Below, piece after piece: positions 1-6,729 of a stretch of 23,785 nucleotides of DNA (positions within the stretch are counted from its first letter, which is position 1; every line of letters starts with the position of its first letter). The notes beneath the pieces are model-generated. The model made no database searches. It was not told where the DNA came from and saw only the letters and a list, made by a program, of their open reading frames with translations. Origin of the DNA: a virus; IMG/VR virus record IMGVR_UViG_3300032236_000938, positions 1 to 23,785 of that record; one strand, written 5' to 3'. Made by a program: the position numbers and the translations under genes.

Positions 1-1
1 A

Positions 2-1162
2 GGAACATTAAGTGGAAATACTATTTCGGGAGCAGGATTTATATTAAATTCTGGTGGCTTACAATTTAATTCATCAAGTACGACGGGAATAGTAAGCATA
101 GATGCACAATCAGGATTATTTACTGCAAGATCAGCAAAGCTAGGTGTGTCTGGATCAGAATGGTTTATAAATCCTTCAACAAACTCCGGATCAATTTATG
201 CTACATCAGGAACTGGAACAATATATCTTGATTCACAAAACACTAGAGTCTATGTTGCAAATGCATTAGGTGGATCTACAAATTATACAGCAGGAATAGC
301 TTTGCCTTCAACAGCATCTTCCCCTGTTATTTGGGCGGGAACAGCAGGTATTGCAAATACTGGAAGTGAATTTTTAGTAGACGCATCTGGAAACGTAACA
401 ATTAAAAGAGGTAATCTTGATATTGGTTCAGGTGGCGTAGGTGTTAAATTAACAGGTATAACAACAACTAAAGATAGTGTAACGATAGGCGTTTCATCAG
501 TAGCAGGAATAAGTGTAGGTATGTACTTATCAGCAGCCGGAGTACCATCAGATGCAACAGTTGCAACTGTAGGAACTTCAAGCATAACAATGTCAAAAGC
601 AAGCACTGCAACGGGATCGGCAACGGGATATTTTGCTGGAGCCGGAGCACACATATTTTCAGATGGATATTTAATAGCAACCAGTGCAAAAATATTCGGA
701 GACATTAACGCTACATCAGGAACATTTAGCGGAAATATTATTTCTACTGCAACAATTTATGGAGGTAAGCTTGCCGGAGGAGCAATTGAAGTCGGAGATT
801 CTGGAAATGGTCCATACTTCCTTCTTGATTCTGCAGGATCACCAAACGTAGTTAAAATAATGGGTAAGACCTACACAAGCTCAACAGCTCCATCGGGATC
901 TACTTCAATCAGTGCTCCTACAATAGCATTTACTTCGGGAGGAAAACTTACAATATCTAATGTTGACTACGTTGGAGATTTAACTAGTTCTCAAGTTCCT
1001 TCAGATAATGCAGGATCTTCAGGGTTTGTAAGAATGATAGCATCTAATCCACTTTCAGGATCATCAGGAAATCTAGAAAGAGGTCCAGCCATTTATTATC
1101 AAAGTGGAGGTACAGGACCAGTTAATGCCGGTTTCGTCGGAGATATCTGGATTCAATACTAA
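2..1162 (+). CDS. Phage tail-tip / tail fibre protein, 5' end outside window
   Basis: The frame is open from base 2 to the TAA at 1160-1162, so this is the last 386 codons of a longer protein whose start lies upstream; the GTG at 146 is only an internal codon. The sequence is low complexity and rich in Gly, Ser, Thr and Ala. It contains the A-T-S-G-T-F-S-G-N type motif (near 709-735) that recurs in C-terminal parts of siphovirus tail-tip and host-specificity proteins. A segment at about 440-640 (G-I-T-T-T ... I-S-V-G-M-Y-L ... G-V-P-S-D-A-T-V) resembles a beta module common in phage tail proteins. It overlaps the next tail gene by one base (TAATG). I infer a receptor-contacting virion protein; the exact structural role cannot be told without the N-terminus. 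Confidence 0.75.
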   Translation, partial: GTLSGNTISGAGFILNSGGLQFNSSSTTGIVSIDAQSGLFTARSAKLGVSGSEWFINPSTNSGSIYATSGTGTIYLDSQNTRVYVANALGGSTNYTAGIALPSTASSPVIWAGTAGIANTGSEFLVDASGNVTIKRGNLDIGSGGVGVKLTGITTTKDSVTIGVSSVAGISVGMYLSAAGVPSDATVATVGTSSITMSKASTATGSATGYFAGAGAHIFSDGYLIATSAKIFGDINATSGTFSGNIISTATIYGGKLAGGAIEVGDSGNGPYFLLDSAGSPNVVKIMGKTYTSSTAPSGSTSISAPTIAFTSGGKLTISNVDYVGDLTSSQVPSDNAGSSGFVRMIASNPLSGSSGNLERGPAIYYQSGGTGPVNAGFVGDIWIQY

Positions 1163-3525
1163 TGGCATTGTGGATTAAAAAAACAACGGGAACTACTCAG
1201 TCAAGCTGGAAAAATCCTTCTGCGGTATGGATTAAAAAAACAACGGGAACCACTCAAACCAGCTGGACAAAAGTAAAAAAGATGTATGTTAAAAAAGCGT
1301 CTGCAGCATGGGCATTGTTTTATCCAAATACTGGACCTTATATTGATACTGATGTTACTTTAACTAAAAGTACTCCTACGTCCCCAAGTTACACTGTAAC
1401 GCTTACAGGAACGAATAATAAATGGAGTACAAATACCGGAGAAGTTTATTACTTTAAGCATTCATCAGATGGCGGAACTACATATAATACTTTAAAAACA
1501 GGAACTGCAGTTGATTCAGGAGTTTACACTTATACCCTTTTAAATAATGGAACTGATGTTACTCCAAATGTTAACAATATATATGTATTTACAGTTGAAG
1601 CAACAGATTCAAGTGGAATTTCAACATCACAATCTAACTTAACTTCATTTGCTGGTGCTGAAAATATAACTATATCTCTTACAAGTAAAACTGCTAATAC
1701 TGCTATAATTAATTGGACAAGTGCTCCAAGTGCCAACAGATATATGGTTGAGTATAAAAAAGCTGCCGACTCATCTTGGACAACTTCTGGAAATGGAGCA
1801 GGAGGCCGGGCATCCAGTCCAGCAACCCTTACAGGTTTAACTCAAAATACACCATACTCAGTAAGAGTGATACCTTGGACGGGAAGCTCTGATAACACAG
1901 GTTACGCCGGAAATTATTCCAACACCCTTGCATTTACTACAAATCCAACTCCCCCTCCAACACAATTAACAAAACCAACTATATCCGGAACCGGGAAAGC
2001 ATTTACTTCTATTTCAGCTACTAGCGGTACATATCAATCAGGAACTTATTCAAGTAAAACCACTTCAATTGCTTATTATATTGGATCAATGCCATCTTTA
2101 ACCGATGGATTAACAACTTTAAATGCAAATGGAACTATATCCACACCACATAATGTAACTCAATCTGATGCTACAACTCCAGTCAGTTATTTTTATGCAG
2201 TAGATATAGTTACTACGGCAGACGGCACAATTTTTTATTTTTACAGTTCTGCAAATTTAAAAGCAACAGTTGGAACAATTACGGATGATTATTCAAGAAC
2301 TATTTCAACGGCGGGATCAAGTTTGGGAATAATGACTCCAGCTTCTAATTCGGTAATGTCTCCCAATTCTTATATTTACAATGGACCATCTACATCAAGC
2401 AATTGGAAAGTTGATGGACAGGTAGCGATAAATACTACAAACCCAGCAATTGGAAGCACAAATGCAGCAGCATATCCATTTCAAACTGTAGAGCTATCAG
2501 GAAAAACAGATCTTACGGTATCTGTAAATACATATTTATTAGCAGGTGCGGGAACAGGTGTAATGTTTTGGGCTGCTTCAACAGGAAGCTGGTATGCAGC
2601 ATCATCATACCAATATACAGGTACAGCTACAGTTTATACATGCAATCAAACAGGAGGAAGCAATACAACAGGTTGTCCCGCAGATAATTCAGGTGTAGCA
2701 AATGGAGTGTGTGGATGTACATCATCAACATCTTCAGATTACGCTTGCAATCAACCCGGAGGATCCGGAGTTTCAACGTGTACAAATGGATCAAATAGTG
2801 CCGGAGCAGTTTGTAATTGTACAGCAACAACAACTACTTCATGTTCAGGGCCAGGCTACACCGGGTACACAGATATCAGCTCTGCAATTGCTGCATGTGG
2901 TGCAGCATGTGTACAAACTTTACCGGGAACTACTACTTATGCTTTTTCAGGTGCTTCAAGTATCAACTATCCACCAGCACCAACTTCTTCTGTTTGCAAC
3001 TCTTCAACTGTTGGCTATACTCAAACCGGAAGCGTAGTTTATAGTAGTGGACTTTATAGATGGAATCAATGTACAGCAACATCAAGCGGTTCTACCTATG
3101 GATGCACACATTCATCTGTTTCTTCAACAACATATTCATACAATACACGATCAAGCACTCCAACAGTAACTACAACCTACACTTGGAAAACAAATGATTC
3201 AGGATCAACTGTTACAGCTTATTTAACTAATTTAAGAATATACGCTGCTTCCGGATCAACTGTTTCTATTTTATCAGATGTTACAAAAGCCAGCAGTACA
3301 TCCGGATACACATCTGTAGGAGGAATTAAGGTTGCTACAAGTGGAAATACTATTACTGCAGGGCTATATTCAGACTTAAACTTTGCATCTTTAATAAATA
3401 GCAATACTGTTTACACCGCAACAAGCCCAGTAAAAGCAGCTGCAAATGGTGCTTCATCAGCAGGAATATTTAAAGCGGGAAGCAACAATCAAGGAACTAC
3501 CTGGGATAACCTGTCTATAGTATAG
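1162..3525 (+). CDS. Large tail protein: repeated W-I-K-K N-terminus, Fn3-like domain, cysteine-rich insertion
   Basis: 787 aa, ATG overlapping the previous stop. Residues 1-57 hold two near-identical copies of W-I-K-K-T-T-G-T-T-Q plus a degenerate third copy (V-K-K-M-Y-V-K-K), like the short W/Y-x-K repeats at the start of many phage tail-tip proteins. Residues about 60-160 look like a beta-sandwich. Residues about 167-262 match a fibronectin type III domain (A-I-I-N-W-T, Y-M-V-E-Y-K, L-T-G-L-T, Y-S-V-R-V) followed by a Pro linker. From about 375 the protein resembles a concanavalin/laminin-G-like sandwich (W-K-V-D-G, V-M-F-W-A), interrupted at residues 494-648 by 14 cysteines, and resuming with W-K-T-N ... 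L-T-N-L-R-I-Y. Likely a receptor- or glycan-binding tail component (inference). No chaperone or enzymatic signature is seen. Confidence 0.8.
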   Translation: MALWIKKTTGTTQSSWKNPSAVWIKKTTGTTQTSWTKVKKMYVKKASAAWALFYPNTGPYIDTDVTLTKSTPTSPSYTVTLTGTNNKWSTNTGEVYYFKHSSDGGTTYNTLKTGTAVDSGVYTYTLLNNGTDVTPNVNNIYVFTVEATDSSGISTSQSNLTSFAGAENITISLTSKTANTAIINWTSAPSANRYMVEYKKAADSSWTTSGNGAGGRASSPATLTGLTQNTPYSVRVIPWTGSSDNTGYAGNYSNTLAFTTNPTPPPTQLTKPTISGTGKAFTSISATSGTYQSGTYSSKTTSIAYYIGSMPSLTDGLTTLNANGTISTPHNVTQSDATTPVSYFYAVDIVTTADGTIFYFYSSANLKATVGTITDDYSRTISTAGSSLGIMTPASNSVMSPNSYIYNGPSTSSNWKVDGQVAINTTNPAIGSTNAAAYPFQTVELSGKTDLTVSVNTYLLAGAGTGVMFWAASTGSWYAASSYQYTGTATVYTCNQTGGSNTTGCPADNSGVANGVCGCTSSTSSDYACNQPGGSGVSTCTNGSNSAGAVCNCTATTTTSCSGPGYTGYTDISSAIAACGAACVQTLPGTTTYAFSGASSINYPPAPTSSVCNSSTVGYTQTGSVVYSSGLYRWNQCTATSSGSTYGCTHSSVSSTTYSYNTRSSTPTVTTTYTWKTNDSGSTVTAYLTNLRIYAASGSTVSILSDVTKASSTSGYTSVGGIKVATSGNTITAGLYSDLNFASLINSNTVYTATSPVKAAANGASSAGIFKAGSNNQGTTWDNLSIV
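1171..1267 (+). repeat. Two 40-bp near-identical direct repeats in tail gene
   Basis: Copies at 1171-1210 and 1228-1267 (57-base period, 19 codons) both begin tggattaaaaaaacaacggg and end agctgga, with three base differences. They encode the W-I-K-K-T-T-G-T-T-Q-x-S-W units at the N-terminus of the tail protein. The near identity at DNA level suggests recent duplication or gene conversion. Confidence 0.9.
2641..3105 (+). other. Cysteine-rich insertion inside tail protein sandwich domain
   Basis: This stretch encodes residues 494-648 of the tail protein and contains 14 Cys in an otherwise Cys-free protein. Two tandem units follow C-x10-C-x10/11-C-x-C, each opening C-N-Q-x-G-G-S (Cys494 and Cys529), followed by a less regular part with C-G-A-A-C. 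The flanks look like two halves of one beta-sandwich domain. The even cysteine number and the spacing would suit disulfides or metal binding; neither can be decided from sequence. Confidence 0.7.
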
Positions 3526-3528
3526 ACA
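3512..3528. repeat. 17-bp perfect palindrome over a promoter -35 box (candidate operator)
   Basis: TGTCTATA g TATAGACA: 8-bp arms with one central base. It covers the end of the tail gene and the whole -35 hexamer (TAGACA, 3523-3528) of the promoter for the following small gene. A dimeric repressor could bind here. As RNA it would be a short hairpin, but no U-run follows, so an intrinsic terminator is less likely. Confidence 0.55.
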
Positions 3529-3552
3529 AATTAAATATGCATATGATATAAT
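3523..3552 (+). promoter_or_regulatory. Sigma70-type promoter before 3570 gene
   Basis: TAGACA (3523-3528), 18-base spacer, perfect TATAAT (3547-3552). Transcription would start near 3559, giving a leader of about 10 bases that is essentially just the ribosome-binding site AAAGGAGA (3558-3565). It would uncouple the small genes from the tail operon. Confidence 0.65.
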
Positions 3553-3569
3553 AAAAAAAAGGAGAAAAT

Positions 3570-3800
3570 ATGCCAGAAGTAATACAAGATAATTTGCCAC
3601 CAATCAAGGTAGCATTTATAATTGACAATGAGGTAGTTGAAGTCCTTCATACGGACGAAAGACTAGCAGCAATTTTTTTAAGTAATCCAAAGATCATGGA
3701 TGTTTCTAATAAGTTTACTGATGAAAATTCAGTATTTATCAACGCAACATATGATCAAGAATCAAATACTTTTACCAATCCAGACGGAACAAATGTCTGA
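3570..3800 (+). CDS. Hypothetical 76-aa protein
   Basis: ATG at 3570 follows a good ribosome-binding site (AGGAG at 3560-3564) and its own promoter. The product is acidic and has no cysteine, signal peptide or membrane segment. The run P-P-I-K-V-A-F-I-I-D-N-E-V-V-E-V-L-H-T-D-E-R-L-A-A-I-F-L-S reads as a short beta-hairpin then helix, followed by D-A/N-T-Y-D-Q-E-T-F type strands, so it should fold as a small compact domain. Its stop codon overlaps the start of the DUF6171-like gene (ATGTCTGA), so the two are co-translated. I do not recognise a function; small proteins in this position after tail genes are often virion accessory or assembly factors. Confidence 0.7.
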   Translation: MPEVIQDNLPPIKVAFIIDNEVVEVLHTDERLAAIFLSNPKIMDVSNKFTDENSVFINATYDQESNTFTNPDGTNV

Positions 3801-4065
3801 TAAAACACGTTGGCAGTTATGGAAAGAAAAACAAGACGGGGACTCAGCAAGACCCTGGGATCTATTAAATCCTAAGATACAAGATGTAGATGAAGATATA
3901 TTTAAATACAGATATGATCTATGCATGTCATGTCCATCATTAATTAAATCTACAAGGCAATGCAAAAAGTGTGGATGTTTGATGCATCAAAAAGCTAAAT
4001 TGCCACATGCAGGTTGTCCCCTAGGAAAATGGGGTCCAGTAACACAAACAGAAGATGTGGTATAA
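3793..4065 (+). CDS. DUF6171-like small zinc protein
   Basis: I place the start at ATG 3793, overlapping the previous stop, giving 90 aa; the frame stays open further upstream to ATG 3700, but that would bury the start inside the preceding gene. The protein carries Cys44-x2-Cys47 (C-M-S-C-P), Cys57-x2-Cys60 (C-K-K-C-G-C) and a later Cys75 within A-K-L-P-H-A-G-C-P-L-G-K-W. This matches my recollection of the DUF6171 family of small phage proteins with a conserved cysteine core, probably a zinc site. The N-terminus is hydrophilic (W-Q-L-W-K-E-K-Q). The family has no known function. It sits in the post-tail small-gene cluster. Confidence 0.75.
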   Translation: MSDKTRWQLWKEKQDGDSARPWDLLNPKIQDVDEDIFKYRYDLCMSCPSLIKSTRQCKKCGCLMHQKAKLPHAGCPLGKWGPVTQTEDVV

Positions 4066-4066
4066 T
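4058..4066 (+). promoter_or_regulatory. Extended -10 promoter candidate
   Basis: TGG-TATAAT: perfect TATAAT at 4061-4066 with the TGn extension at 4058-4060, overlapping the end of the DUF6171-like gene. I see no good -35 at 17-18 bases. The start site would be near 4073, so the leader again consists almost only of the GGAGGA ribosome-binding site (4074-4079). Confidence 0.45.
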
Positions 4067-4082
4067 TTAATATGGAGGAAAA

Positions 4083-4292
4083 ATGGATTTAACTAATGAA
4101 GAAAAAATAAGCATAATTAATCAACATATTAGGTCGTCTCTTGTGAATTCTTTTAATTTACAGGTCAGCTTAATAGAAGAAAATGCCAATCCTACTCCTA
4201 ATCAAGAAACAATTGATGCGTTAAATGGTCAACTATCTATTGAAACTGCTAAACAAGAAGCCTTGCAAAACGAAATAGCTTCACTTTCATAA
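4083..4292 (+). CDS. Small helical protein, 69 aa
   Basis: ATG 4083 with GGAGGA at 4074-4079. The product is acidic and almost entirely helix-forming. Two helical halves are separated by N-P-T-P-N at residues 37-41, and the second has heptad-like hydrophobics (L-N-G-Q-L-S-I-E-T-A-K-Q-E-A-L-Q-N-E-I-A). There are no Cys, Trp or membrane segments. The gene after it encodes a protein of the same length and coiled-coil character, so the pair may be paralogues or form a hetero-oligomer (inference). I do not recognise a named family. Confidence 0.7.
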   Translation: MDLTNEEKISIINQHIRSSLVNSFNLQVSLIEENANPTPNQETIDALNGQLSIETAKQEALQNEIASLS

Positions 4293-4312
4293 TAATAGAA
4301 ATAGGAATATAA

Positions 4313-4522
4313 ATGGATAAAGCGGAATTAATTATTACCGCCCTGCAGCAACGCATGGGCGAAATGTCTGCAAACTATGAATTGCAGATTGCTGTTTTAA
4401 GAGCAGATCTTACTCAAATGTCTCAAGAGCTTGAGGGCATTAAAAATGCTGAAATTGAAAAGCAAAAGGCGGTAGATGAATATAATGCCAGCCTCAATGA
4501 CTTGACTATTAAATCAGAGTAA
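4313..4522 (+). CDS. Small coiled-coil protein, 69 aa
   Basis: ATG 4313 with a weak purine stretch (aggaa near 4302). Nearly the whole chain is predicted helix with heptad spacing of Leu, Ile and Met (L-I-I-T-A-L-Q-Q-R-M ... L-R-A-D-L-T-Q-M-S-Q-E-L-E-G-I). It has no Cys and no membrane segment. It is the same length as the neighbouring helical protein, with a 20-base gap between them, so co-transcription is likely. Coiled-coil proteins at this place could be tail-fibre attachment or assembly factors, but nothing here proves a role. Confidence 0.7.
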   Translation: MDKAELIITALQQRMGEMSANYELQIAVLRADLTQMSQELEGIKNAEIEKQKAVDEYNASLNDLTIKSE

Positions 4523-4530
4523 GAGATAAT
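4502..4530 (+). promoter_or_regulatory. Promoter before metallophosphoesterase
   Basis: TTGACT (4502-4507), 17-base spacer, GATAAT (4525-4530). An alternative -10 is TATACT at 4530-4535. The -10 region lies inside a 6-bp inverted repeat, AGAGTA (4516-4521) and TACTCT (4532-4537). Confidence 0.45.
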
Positions 4531-4556
4531 ATACTCTACAAACGAAGGGTTTTATA

Positions 4557-5360
4557 TTGACAAACGACCTTAAATGGATGCTGTCGTCTGACCAGCAATT
4601 TCCATATCAGGATGATAAAGTTATTGAACTTTGGTTCAAGGTGATGAAGTGGTTTAAGCCAGATGTAGTTGACTACCTTGGTGACACAGATGATCAGGCC
4701 TGTTACAGTAAGTATACAGAGGGAAGATCTGCAGAGTTTATGCAGCTTCATAAAGATGACAGTAAAGATTTAATCGTTCCCCTCATCAGACAAGAGTCTA
4801 AAGGCGCAAGAGATTTTTATACAAAGACTAGAGACATGCTTCCAAATGCACAGCTATTTTCTGCACTTGGAAACCATGACATTAGAATCTTTGATTATTT
4901 AGATAAAAAGCTTCCAGAATATTTAAGCGAAGTTACGCCGGAAGCATTATGGGGACTTGATTCCCTTGGATATGACTATATCTATTACAATGAATTGCCT
5001 AAGCATCGTTTTGGCGACATTCACGTACATCATGGCCTTTCTATTGCCGATACTGGTGCAGTAAGAAAAGATATTGATGATCTACAAATTTCTTTAATTA
5101 GAGGACATTCACACAGAATTGCTTCACATTTTCAGACATACGAACTTCCAAAGGCCACTGGCGGAAGAACAATTCGTGGATATGAAATTGGTCATATGTG
5201 TGATGAAAAAAGTGATGGTATGAAGTATACTCAAAATCACAATTGGCAAAAAGGTTTTGCTATCGCCCACATTGAGAATGGTAATCATCCTCATGTACAG
5301 ATAGTAGAAGTTTCCCCCGACTATACATGTTATGTTGACGGGAAATTATTTAGTGTCTAA
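4557..5360 (+). CDS. Calcineurin-like metallophosphoesterase
   Basis: 267 aa from a TTG start preceded by gaaggg (4544-4549). The motif series of the calcineurin-like phosphoesterase fold is in order: S-D-Q-Q (Asp12), G-D-T-D-D (Asp43), G-N-H-D (Asn106, His107), H-V-H-H-G (156-160) and G-H-S-H (183-186). The first motif has Gln at position 14 where the usual D-x-H has His; some phage members share a D-x-Q-x-P variant. Such enzymes use two metals to cleave phosphomonoesters or diesters. The substrate is unknown: nucleic acid ends, cyclic nucleotides or cell-envelope phosphodiesters are all possible. It lies just before a holin-like protein, which could suit an envelope role, but no lysozyme or amidase signature is present in it. 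Confidence 0.85.
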   Translation: MTNDLKWMLSSDQQFPYQDDKVIELWFKVMKWFKPDVVDYLGDTDDQACYSKYTEGRSAEFMQLHKDDSKDLIVPLIRQESKGARDFYTKTRDMLPNAQLFSALGNHDIRIFDYLDKKLPEYLSEVTPEALWGLDSLGYDYIYYNELPKHRFGDIHVHHGLSIADTGAVRKDIDDLQISLIRGHSHRIASHFQTYELPKATGGRTIRGYEIGHMCDEKSDGMKYTQNHNWQKGFAIAHIENGNHPHVQIVEVSPDYTCYVDGKLFSV

Positions 5361-5373
5361 AGGAGACAAACTA

Positions 5374-5649
5374 ATGAATGCAAAAACAAAGTCACTCGTT
5401 GAGCATTACGTTATTGCTGTTGCTACAGCAGGCGTTGCTATCTATCAGGGTGGAAATCATGACATTAAGAAGGTTGCTTGGGCAGCCCTCGTTGGTGTCC
5501 TCGGTCCAGTTGCTAAGGCAGCATGGGGCAAGCTAGACCCAAATGTAAAGGCAGAAATTACTGCTATCGCATTAGACCCAAAGGTTAAGGAAGAAATTTC
5601 TGCTGTTGAGTCCAAGGTAAAGGCTAAAGTAAAGAAGACTGCTAAGTAG
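5374..5649 (+). CDS. Small two-helix membrane protein, holin candidate
   Basis: I start at ATG 5374 because AAAGGAG lies just before it (about 5359-5365); this gives 91 aa. An earlier in-frame ATG at 5332 lacks such a site and overlaps the previous gene. Two hydrophobic segments are visible at about residues 12-24 (Y-V-I-A-V-A-T-A-G-V-A-I-Y) and 34-51 (V-A-W-A-A-L-V-G-V-L-G-P-V-A-K-A-A-W), followed by a charged tail rich in Lys and Val (V-K-A-K-V-K-K). The size, hairpin topology and basic C-terminus fit class II holins. No endolysin is visible next to it, so the lysis role is an inference; another small membrane protein is possible. Confidence 0.6.
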   Translation: MNAKTKSLVEHYVIAVATAGVAIYQGGNHDIKKVAWAALVGVLGPVAKAAWGKLDPNVKAEITAIALDPKVKEEISAVESKVKAKVKKTAK

Positions 5650-5656
5650 TACAATA

Positions 5657-5842
5657 ATGTATTGTAAGAAGTGCAATGGCAGGGTATTTGTAGATCGTAT
5701 GTTTTCTCAAAAACTACGGATGGAATTATTCTGCCTTATGTGCGGTAAAAGATGGGTAATCAAAAAAGATGGAAACGAGTTCAGCAAATGGCTAGAAAAA
5801 GTAGAAAACAGCCTGAACAAAAAATTCTATATTTCTACTTGA
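5657..5842 (+). CDS. Zinc-ribbon protein, 61 aa
   Basis: Two C-x2-C knuckles, Cys3/Cys6 and Cys26/Cys29, spaced as in a zinc ribbon, followed by a basic helical tail (W-L-E-K-V-E-N-S-L-N-K-K). The ATG at 5657 lies seven bases after the previous stop and has no clear ribosome-binding site, so translation may depend on coupling. Small zinc ribbons like this are frequent in phage early regions and may bind nucleic acid or host transcription factors; no specific family is recognised. The downstream HTH gene starts inside this one. Confidence 0.7.
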   Translation: MYCKKCNGRVFVDRMFSQKLRMELFCLMCGKRWVIKKDGNEFSKWLEKVENSLNKKFYIST

Positions 5843-6303
5843 ACGGGGCTTTACACAAAGCTTTACAAGTAAATAAACCTGATGATACCATTATCGCATG
5901 GAACTTTATTGAGGATAAGCGTGTCGCCTATAACTACTCTGATGTTCAGAGAAATAAGCGACATGCTTACTCCATCTCTGAAGTTGGCAAATTGATGAAT
6001 CGTCACGTTGACACGATCAAAAGACATTTGAGGGCGGGAGATATTAATAAGCCCCAACAAGCCCATGCCATAGATGATAAGACTAGGCTTGGAAGATATT
6101 ATTTTTCAGAAGATGATATAAGACAAATAAGAGAATTTTTTAAAACAGTGCACATCGGCAGACCTAGAATTGACGGTGGAGTAACAGCAAGCAATATACC
6201 AAGCAAGATAGAATTAGATGCAATGCTTAAGAATGCAAAGATCCTATACGCTAAAAACGACGATGGAACATATGTTCCGGTTTGGAGACAACCAGAGTGG
6301 TAG
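5788..6303 (+). CDS. MerR-like helix-turn-helix DNA-binding protein
   Basis: I choose ATG 5788 (171 aa, beginning M-A-R-K-S-R-K-Q), which resembles the N-terminus I recall for related actinophage proteins; ATG 5752 would add 12 residues and overlap the zinc-ribbon gene more. Residues 1-55 form a beta-rich part (Q-K-I-L-Y-F-Y-L-N-G, A-W-N-F, R-V-A-Y-N). Residues about 62-88 are a clear winged HTH (Y-S-I-S-E-V-G-K-L-M-N-R-H-V-D-T-I-K-R-H). The G-R-P-R motif and W-R-Q-P-E-W end are also typical. The HTH suggests a sequence-specific binder at the start of the early/replication block, so it is a candidate regulator of the palindromic promoters (inference). Confidence 0.75.
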   Translation: MARKSRKQPEQKILYFYLNGALHKALQVNKPDDTIIAWNFIEDKRVAYNYSDVQRNKRHAYSISEVGKLMNRHVDTIKRHLRAGDINKPQQAHAIDDKTRLGRYYFSEDDIRQIREFFKTVHIGRPRIDGGVTASNIPSKIELDAMLKNAKILYAKNDDGTYVPVWRQPEW

Positions 6304-6536
6304 ACAATAAGATTAACAAGGAAGCAAGACAAACGTTGGAAATGGCGTTAAAGGTTCTTGAGCATGCTATGGAATTGGCTTTACAAAAAGAAGATCTAGA
6401 TGCTATAATTGCTATCTCAGACAGACTTATGATTCTTTACCAGCATTTGGCTGATAAGAGTGTTAAGAAATTTAAGCCGGGATTCTCATTAGCTACACCA
6501 ATAGGAGAAGAAGATGACTCAACAGAATCAGACTAG
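6297..6536 (+). CDS. Hypothetical helical protein, 79 aa
   Basis: GTG 6297 is preferred: it overlaps the previous stop and has TGGAG nine bases upstream. A TTG at 6282 would add five residues. The product is a long amphipathic helix pair (L-E-M-A-L-K-V-L-E-H-A-M-E-L-A-L ... A-I-I-A-I-S-D-R-L-M-I-L-Y-Q-H-L) with a K-K-F-K-P-G-F-S-L turn and an acidic D-D-S-T-E-S-D tail. The helices look tetratricopeptide-like in character but are too short to assign. Its end overlaps the next gene by 23 bases, so the pair is translationally coupled. Function unknown. Confidence 0.7.
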   Translation: MVDNKINKEARQTLEMALKVLEHAMELALQKEDLDAIIAISDRLMILYQHLADKSVKKFKPGFSLATPIGEEDDSTESD

Positions 6537-6729
6537 TGTCCGTGTAGAATTACAATTTACACGTAACCTAGGTAATTACGAAAGCATCAAGTTATCAATT
6601 GGTGTTGAAGATTTTGTTCGTACAGGAGAAAACACAAATACCGCAACAGATCGTGTATATAAGTTTGTTGAGGAGAAATTGGTTGAAAAAGTACAAGAGA
6701 TAGAATCCGAGCTTAAAGGAAAGAAATAA
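6514..6729 (+). CDS. Hypothetical 71-aa phage protein
   Basis: ATG 6514 follows AGGAGAAGA. The beta-rich first half (V-R-V-E-L-Q-F-T-R-N-L-G-N-Y-E-S-I-K-L-S-I-G-V-E-D-F-V-R) is followed by a C-terminal helix (V-Y-K-F-V-E-E-K-L-V-E-K-V-Q-E-I-E). This pattern is familiar to me from small actinophage proteins next to replication genes, but I know no function. The single-base overlap with the following gene (TAATGG) points to one operon leading into the helicase. Confidence 0.75.
   Translation: MTQQNQTSVRVELQFTRNLGNYESIKLSIGVEDFVRTGENTNTATDRVYKFVEEKLVEKVQEIESELKGKK

Noticed and set aside
283-705. 140-aa minus-strand open frame opposite the first tail gene
   Set aside because: It mirrors the low-complexity tail protein codons, has no ribosome-binding site or recognisable domain, and every other gene is on the + strand.
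2702-3037. 111-aa + strand frame rich in Gln and Leu overlapping the cysteine-rich region
   Set aside because: It is a frame-shifted shadow of the tail gene with repetitive Q/L composition caused by repeated codons; no ribosome-binding site.
2641-3105. Diversity-generating retroelement variable region in the tail gene
   Set aside because: No reverse transcriptase and no template repeat copy of this segment is present in the window.
3512-3569. tRNA or small RNA gene in the gap after the tail protein
   Set aside because: The gap is only 44 bases and is explained by promoter and ribosome-binding site; no cloverleaf is seen in any gap.
5752-5787. Longer start (ATG 5752) for the HTH protein
   Set aside because: The extra 12 residues fall in the zinc-ribbon gene, lack a ribosome-binding site, and the M-A-R-K-S-R-K start fits related proteins better.
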